Shown piece by piece: positions 28,591 through 64,000 of a stretch of DNA of 64,000 bases. This stretch comes from Elgaria multicarinata webbii (lineage: Eukaryota; Chordata; Lepidosauria; Squamata; Anguidae). The stretch lies in the NCBI RefSeq assembly GCF_023053635.1, contig NC_086192.1, positions 11,023,001-11,087,000 on the forward strand, read 5' to 3'. The notes under the pieces are model-generated. The model did no database searches and was not told the origin of the DNA. It saw nothing but the letters and a program-made list of their open reading frames with translations. A program made the position numbers and the translations under genes. How positions within the stretch are numbered: the first letter of the stretch is position 1; every line of letters starts with the position of its first letter.

Positions 28591-28642
28591 AAACACACAC
28601 ACACAAAAACCAACCCTGACATGCGGCACTATCCTTTTTATT
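28591..28642 (-). terminator. VPS53 poly(A) signal candidate
   Basis: AATAAA on the minus strand occupies 28642-28637. About 30-45 bases later a TGTGTGTGTGTTT tract (28605-28591) gives a strong GT-rich downstream element. It would give VPS53 a 3' UTR of about 2.3 kb. Confidence 0.55.
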
Positions 28643-30984
28643 AACAGAAAATGTACAACTTCAGAGGCCTACTGGTCGTCCAGAATCAACTGGGCCTGAT
28701 AAATAAGGAAAGAGGGTATTTTCAAATCGGCGTTTCGGAAAAAAAATACCAAGCAGGTGTATTATTTACATGCCAGAACGTTTGCCACTGGAAAGGTCAT
28801 GTTTTAAACTACTCGGTGCCCCTGGATTTCGACGGCAACCTTTTGCCTCGATGTTTCTGTGGCGAAGGACAAGGGGGTATTTGTCACGTCTTTTGCAGGT
28901 TTGGCTTGCTGTTCACATAAAGTCAACTATAAAACTTTGGAGGTAAAAGTCGCTCCCTTCCTTTTTCCTTTTGCAAGCTGATCTTTATCAAAGGCAAACA
29001 CCGCGCCTTAGGTTGCAGCCAAGTGTGGCAAAGGGTCAGCAGAAGAAAAGAAGGACCGTGGCAGGGAGCTCTCCTAGTTGAAGGTCAGCAACTAGCAGCC
29101 CCTGGGCTTCAATCCGCCCGGGGTGGTCTAAATTGCCAACACAGAAGAGTTTACGAGGGGTATATTTGGGGTGGAAAACCCGGTGACCCAACAGGAAACC
29201 TTTCGGAAGGAGGCGTGGCATGAAGCGTCCAAACATCTAGAGGTTTGTAGACCTTCCTTTGATACACCCCAATTCCTTAACCGTCTAAGGCAGCCTTTAG
29301 GACTGCTTACAGACCAGCATGGATCAATCTCTCCACCCAAGAGATGCAGAGTGCAGGAATCGATGCTTGCAAGCAAGCACACACTGGAAAGAATATCAGA
29401 GATGAAGCCTGTTTTGGACACATTCCCAGGGGAATGCCGTGTCAGGAAGCTATGAACGCCGCAAGACGGGACGAGGATTCTTGAAAAACACATCCGGAAC
29501 AGAGGAAATGCCGTCCTTGATCAATTCCAGGAAGGGTCAGTTACGGGCCAAGAAATGAAGAAGGGGGTAAGGAATGGGGTGGGCGGAGTGCTTTTTAAGA
29601 AACCAACATGGCACTTGGGACTTTGGTGGGGACAGAGAGCTGAAGGCGGTTTCTGCAACCGTTCTGGGAACCCAACGCAGCATCCGCGGAAGCTTAAGGA
29701 ACAGGGATCTTATACGTCAGCGCTACACAGTTGCTCAGGAGGAGGAGGAGGAGGAGGGAAGAAGGAAGAAGGGAAAGCAATGTTGGTTTGAACCAACCAC
29801 CACTTCCCAAAATTCCACATAATGTCCAAAGGTCCCAGGAAATTTCAGGGATATCAGCAAGGCCTCAGGCGCCAGTAGTAAGAGTATAACCCACAACGAA
29901 AGTAGGGGAAGTGGTCTAGCCCAACGGGAGGGTATGATGGAAGAAGCACCCCCGGCTCAGGGCAGCGCCTTGTGCAAACTCACTCCACGTCCCGACGTCA
30001 TTCCGCTGCGCGTTTCCTTGCTCTTACGGAGCAACCAGGCGTGAGGCGAAACGTCTCCACACAAGCAAGGGGAACCGTCTAAAGAAACACGGCTGGATTT
30101 TGGGGGACTGTGTTCAAAGCGTGTCCGGAAGCCGGGGCCTCCGATTGCGGGCGTTTTGGCGAAAAATGAGCCCCGAAATCCACGATCAACGGCAGCTGTT
30201 TTCCAGTAAGTTGCCAGGACAGTCAGCCTCATCTGCCGCCCGGCTGCTTTTGGGACCACTGACGTGCTTGTGGTGCCCCTGATCCCAGGACCCAGTTCCC
30301 AGCTTCTGTGTTTCCTGACGGTGCTGCACGCACGCGTGCTACTGAACACCACAGCTGTCCTATACGAAGATGACTACAGCGCCCGCAGCCGTATCAGTGA
30401 GGGGTATTATGCCGGAAGATTGGCCCAGGAAGGCCATCGCAGAGAGGAAGAGATGAAGGCCCTCCCTCCCTCCCTATGAAGATGCCGTGTAGAGGAAGGC
30501 GAGCATGTCAATGTGAAAATGTTCTCTGCATGCATGGATTGCTTCACGGGAGGGACGGGGAACCTTCACGCAGAGGCGCCTTCCGGAAGGCCAAAACCTT
30601 ACAGGCCAACGGGAAGAATCCCCCATGGAATTCTCAGGGCATTCCAAAAACCATGTGAAGAGCAACCGGAGCAAGCAAGGGGAACGGGCCGGAGGTCCTC
30701 GTTATCAACCGTACAAGAAATCATATGCGTTGGGATGGATTAAGAGCTTAAGGGGTAATAGTTCTATGTAAATTTTTGATTATTAAAAGGTATTGACAGT
30801 AAGCTATAAAAAAAACAGTATAAGTTTAAGTTTGGAGTGAGAAGGGCTGGAAGCAAGCCTTTCCCAACCCAGTGCCCTCCAAATAGGTCGGACTACAACT
30901 CCCATCATTCCCGGACAACCCATCTGGAGTGTGCCAGGTCAGGAAAGGCCCACTTGGAGACATAGCCGGCGGGGAGTATGGGCT
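28643..30984 (-). other. VPS53: Probable 3' UTR of VPS53
   Basis: No exon and few repeats are seen between the VPS53 stop codon and the poly(A) signal. The only clear repeats are a GGAGGAGGAGGAGGAGG tract near 29740 and a family B element at 30850-30960. The UTR call is inferred from position. Short frames here carry no recognised motif. Confidence 0.4.
30850..30960. mobile_element. Palindromic short element, family B
   Basis: GCCTTTCCCAACCCAGTGCC, GGACTACAACTCCCATCATT and CCATCTGGAGTGTGCCAGGT with GGAAAGGCC form the two ends. It lies just after the VPS53 stop codon. Confidence 0.65.

Positions 30985-64000
<33,016 letters not shown>

Overview
The window looks like nuclear DNA from a squamate reptile, probably a lizard. 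It holds three vertebrate genes with ordinary introns. The interspersed repeats are CR1 and L2 type LINE ends, tRNA-derived SINEs of the squamate kind (head with GTAGTGGTTAG, body with CCTACCTCACAGGGTTGTTG), palindromic DNA-transposon relics and many microsatellites. No mammalian Alu or L1 signature was seen. The species cannot be told from the sequence alone.

Layout. Positions 1-6240 are intergenic, with old repeats and AT-rich simple sequence. A CpG-rich block at 6270-6560 and a 74-bp minisatellite (about 6600-7830) precede LIAT1. LIAT1 lies on the + strand; two coding exons (8089-8290 and 10126-10583) are recognised, and the intron between them carries a solo LTR with a 4-bp target duplication. 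RFLNB (refilin B) lies on the - strand with three coding exons (20615-20415, 16639-16530, 15521-15200), giving 210 residues. It probably has a 3.1-kb 3' UTR reaching about 12.1 kb, and a CpG-rich satellite sits in its first intron. VPS53 fills most of the right half on the - strand. Twenty-one coding exons (63820 down to 30985) join in frame to 802 residues, matching human VPS53 from its second coding exon to the stop codon. The first exon lies beyond the right edge. A poly(A) signal near 28.64 kb suggests a 2.3-kb 3' UTR.

The order and orientation LIAT1(+), RFLNB(-), VPS53(-) match human 17p13.3, so this is a conserved syntenic block. The three genes are not known to share a pathway. LIAT1 binds the arginyltransferase ATE1, RFLNB binds filamin and shapes actin bundles, and VPS53 is a core subunit of the GARP and EARP tethering complexes at the trans-Golgi and recycling endosomes.

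I found no candidate for a wholly new gene system. The points most worth a second look are a GC-AG intron in VPS53, a VPS53 splice donor fused to an ATT microsatellite, two minisatellites that grew from one arm of the same palindromic MITE family, the RFLNB intron satellite whose frame stays open from exon 1, the 74-bp minisatellite beside LIAT1, and several nested insertions. Splice joins were checked by hand for phase and reading frame. Repeat borders are approximate unless a target duplication is stated.
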